From: Candidatus Bipolaricaulota bacterium
GTDB taxonomy: Bacteria > Bipolaricaulota > Bipolaricaulia > Bipolaricaulales > Bipolaricaulaceae
DNA length: 6,395 nucleotides
Assembly (NCBI GenBank): GCA_025060555.1
Contig: JANXBC010000059.1
Span: 1-6,395 of the forward strand
Reading direction: 5' to 3'
In this document: positions 5,110 to 6,395 of the stretch, piece after piece
Numbering within the stretch: the first letter of the stretch is position 1
Layout of the letters: each line of letters starts with the position of its first letter
Made by a program: the position numbers and the translations under genes
Notes under the pieces: generated by a model
What the model saw: only the letters and a program-made list of their open reading frames with translations
The model's database searches: none
Told to the model about the DNA's origin: nothing

Positions 5110-5728
5110 ATGCTCGCTTAAGTGTGCTGACGTTGTCAGGTATACTTAAAACAGCCTTTATCAAATCGTCCATGGAAACACGGTTAAAATAAACCCCAAG
5201 CACATCGATTTTCTGTGAAGCTTGAACAATTGATTCCAAACTACGAATTACGATTTCCGGTACTGTCGTCGAGAGGGTGTCAATGAATCCCTGAGCTTGT
5301 GCAGTCAGTGCTGGCATGCGGAAAAGTGCGGATGCCCATACCTCAGGTCTATCCAGCATCGCGCCTACCATGAATTCGAGGACAGTGTCTTCGAGTTGGG
5401 AACACCATTCCCCGAGTCTAAACGCCTGCACTGCTTCCCATCCGCCAATTGTTTTGGCATGCGCTACCAAAAGAGGACGAACCTTGTCTTTTTGGACTTC
5501 TCCTTTAGCCCATCGATCAAGTTCCTTAAGCAAAGCTGGAGAGGGTGTCCCGGGGAGTTTTGCGCGTAGAGCCGTTATGTGCTCGGGCTTGTCAGCAGCA
5601 TCGTATTTGTAGCCGATCTCAAACCACGTCTTTTGCACTGCAGGGACATCTTGAACCACTGCCTGAGCGTTGATGTACACGCCAAGAGCACAGACTAACG
5701 CCACCAAACCCATACATTTGTTAAGCAT
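5099..5728 (-). CDS. Secreted protein of unknown function
   Basis: The 209-residue product has a signal peptide (MLNKCMGLVALVCALGVYIN, likely cut after AQA at 21-23). The mature part is mainly helical with no recognised motif: about residues 44-110 are charged (AADKPEHITALRAKLPGTPS, LDRWAKGEVQKDKVRP), and 110-200 more hydrophobic (LEDTVLEFMVGAMLDRPEVW, IVIRSLESIVQASQKIDVLG). I do not recognise the family. No membrane segment follows the signal, so it should be periplasmic or extracellular. Start ATG 5728 has GGGGGG 9 bases upstream in an A-rich leader. The gene and its leader (to 5819) are visibly AT-richer than the CHAT and subtilase genes, suggesting different origin. It lies between an intact and a remnant CHAT C-terminus, and its stop overlaps the remnant's ATG. 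Confidence 0.75.
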   Translation of the reverse strand: MLNKCMGLVALVCALGVYINAQAVVQDVPAVQKTWFEIGYKYDAADKPEHITALRAKLPGTPSPALLKELDRWAKGEVQKDKVRPLLVAHAKTIGGWEAVQAFRLGEWCSQLEDTVLEFMVGAMLDRPEVWASALFRMPALTAQAQGFIDTLSTTVPEIVIRSLESIVQASQKIDVLGVYFNRVSMDDLIKAVLSIPDNVSTLKRAYGG

Positions 5729-5819
5729 AATTTTTTACCCCCCTTTTTTATAAGTTTAAGCGTTCAATAAATTTTATGTAATGTGCTCACCCCCTTTTTA
5801 TCCTTTTGGCAAATTTGGT

Positions 5820-6395
5820 TTACCGCCACCTCCCCACGAGTTGGTAGGGGGCCCAGAACCAGGGGTGAGCGAAGGCGTGGCTCTGCAGAAGCTCGCGTTG
5901 GGCCAGGGTCAGGGCCTGGGCCCAACTCTTCCCCGCCAGCCGGTGCTCCGCTGCCCGCACCAGCAGGGCCTCCACGGCCAGGGGATTGGCCTGCCACAGG
6001 GTAGCAAGAACACTTTGGGCCCCCGTGCTCAAAAACGCCCGCACCAGCCCCACCACCTCGTCCCCACTGGTGATGTCCTCCAGCTGCTCCGCAGTCAATT
6101 CCACCCGCTCGCACTCCTCCCCCGCCAGCACCGCCAGCGTCCCCTGGAGGTTGCGGAACGCCGGAAGCAGGGTCTCGCACGCCCCCAAGACCACAAGCTC
6201 CACCCCGCTGTGATCCGTGAGGAGCACCTCCCAGGCGTGGAAGTTCCCGTCCGGCACCCGGGGATCCCCCGGAGCGTAGGCCTCCCTCTCCGGGGCCAGG
6301 AGGAGCTTGGAGGCGAGGGGCGCGATGGGGTTGAACACCCCGTGGCAGGCGTAGAGGACGACCTCGTGCCCAGCAGGGCGGTAGGCCCGAGGCTC
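5820..6395 (-). CDS. CHAT-domain caspase-like protease, C-terminal part (truncated by window edge)
   Basis: The frame is open from the right edge to TAA at 5820, giving 191 residues of the C-terminus. Visible residues 15-29 read YACHGVFNPIAPLAS, the CHAT histidine motif with His18. LVVLGACETLLP carries the catalytic Cys73. GDEVVGLVRAFLSTGAQSVL and ATLWQANP follow, then the AQREL helix and HPWFWAPYQLVGRW at the end, all typical of CHAT (caspase HetF associated with TPR repeats). Between GACET and GDEVVG there is a ~30-residue acidic insertion, longer than usual. Family knowledge: these are cysteine peptidases of the caspase/separase clan, usually with N-terminal TPR repeats that sense or bind a partner; that part lies outside the window. 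No signal peptide can be judged. The gene is followed by a 91-base AT-rich spacer and the 209-aa gene. Confidence 0.9.
   Translation of the reverse strand, partial: EPRAYRPAGHEVVLYACHGVFNPIAPLASKLLLAPEREAYAPGDPRVPDGNFHAWEVLLTDHSGVELVVLGACETLLPAFRNLQGTLAVLAGEECERVELTAEQLEDITSGDEVVGLVRAFLSTGAQSVLATLWQANPLAVEALLVRAAEHRLAGKSWAQALTLAQRELLQSHAFAHPWFWAPYQLVGRWR
5826..5852 (-). repeat. Direct repeat copy 2: CHAT 3' end
   Basis: This is the partner of 4930-4956, identical at 25 of 27 bases and located at the end of the intact CHAT gene. The segment between the two copies holds the AT-rich 209-aa gene. Confidence 0.8.

Noticed and set aside
5729..5819. Two A-rich stretches each ending in a G-run, suggestive of a tiny coding frame or repeat
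   Set aside because: The first could only start an 8-codon frame. The second is simply the ribosome site of the 209-aa gene. No hairpin or terminator was found.
1..6395. CRISPR arrays, tRNA or rRNA genes
   Set aside because: No regularly spaced repeats, and no tRNA- or rRNA-like sequences were noticed on either strand.

Overview
The window is moderately GC-rich bacterial DNA with dense, overlapping genes. All substantial coding sequence from about 1041 to the right edge lies on the minus strand; one regulator-like gene lies on the plus strand at the left. Strong AAGGAGG-type ribosome sites show a bacterium. The proteins (MerR-like, zinc anti-sigma, subtilase, CHAT) and the alanine/leucine/proline-rich composition fit a thermophilic or uncultured lineage. 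That is an impression; no marker gene fixes the taxon.

Left part (1-1420). A MerR-like DNA-binding protein with a coiled coil and tryptophan-rich tail (92-580) is followed by gene debris. This consists of the first ~19 codons of a DUF72/YecE-type gene (703-759, plus), running straight into the antisense C-terminal part of an IS4/IS1380-type DDE transposase (779-1036, minus) that carries two in-frame stops and mutated signature residues. Next is the C-terminal part of a helix-hairpin-helix protein (1041 to about 1379, minus). A perfect 13-bp inverted repeat at 1369-1402 lies between it and the next operon.

Middle part (1421-3069, minus). This is a compact three-gene operon, read from 2996 down to 1421. 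It encodes an unrecognised ~170-aa protein that might be a very divergent sigma factor, a membrane-anchored HxxxCxxC zinc anti-sigma-like protein translated by overlap, and a secreted 142-aa protein. The 142-aa protein is a paralogue of the N-terminal propeptide region of the neighbouring subtilase but has no protease domain.

Right part (3045-6395, minus). A secreted 587-aa subtilisin-like (S8) protease has a large beta-rich insertion between its Asn and Ser active-site motifs and ends in a textbook intrinsic terminator. Upstream of it lie a ~62-aa remnant of a CHAT domain C-terminus, an AT-richer gene for a secreted protein of unknown function (209 aa), and the C-terminal 191 residues of a CHAT caspase-like protease that runs off the window.

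Working model (inference): the subtilase, the stand-alone propeptide-like protein and the anti-sigma-like protein, whose outer domain looks propeptide-like, could form an envelope proteolysis-sensing circuit. The CHAT copies suggest that the protease locus has undergone duplication and replacement.
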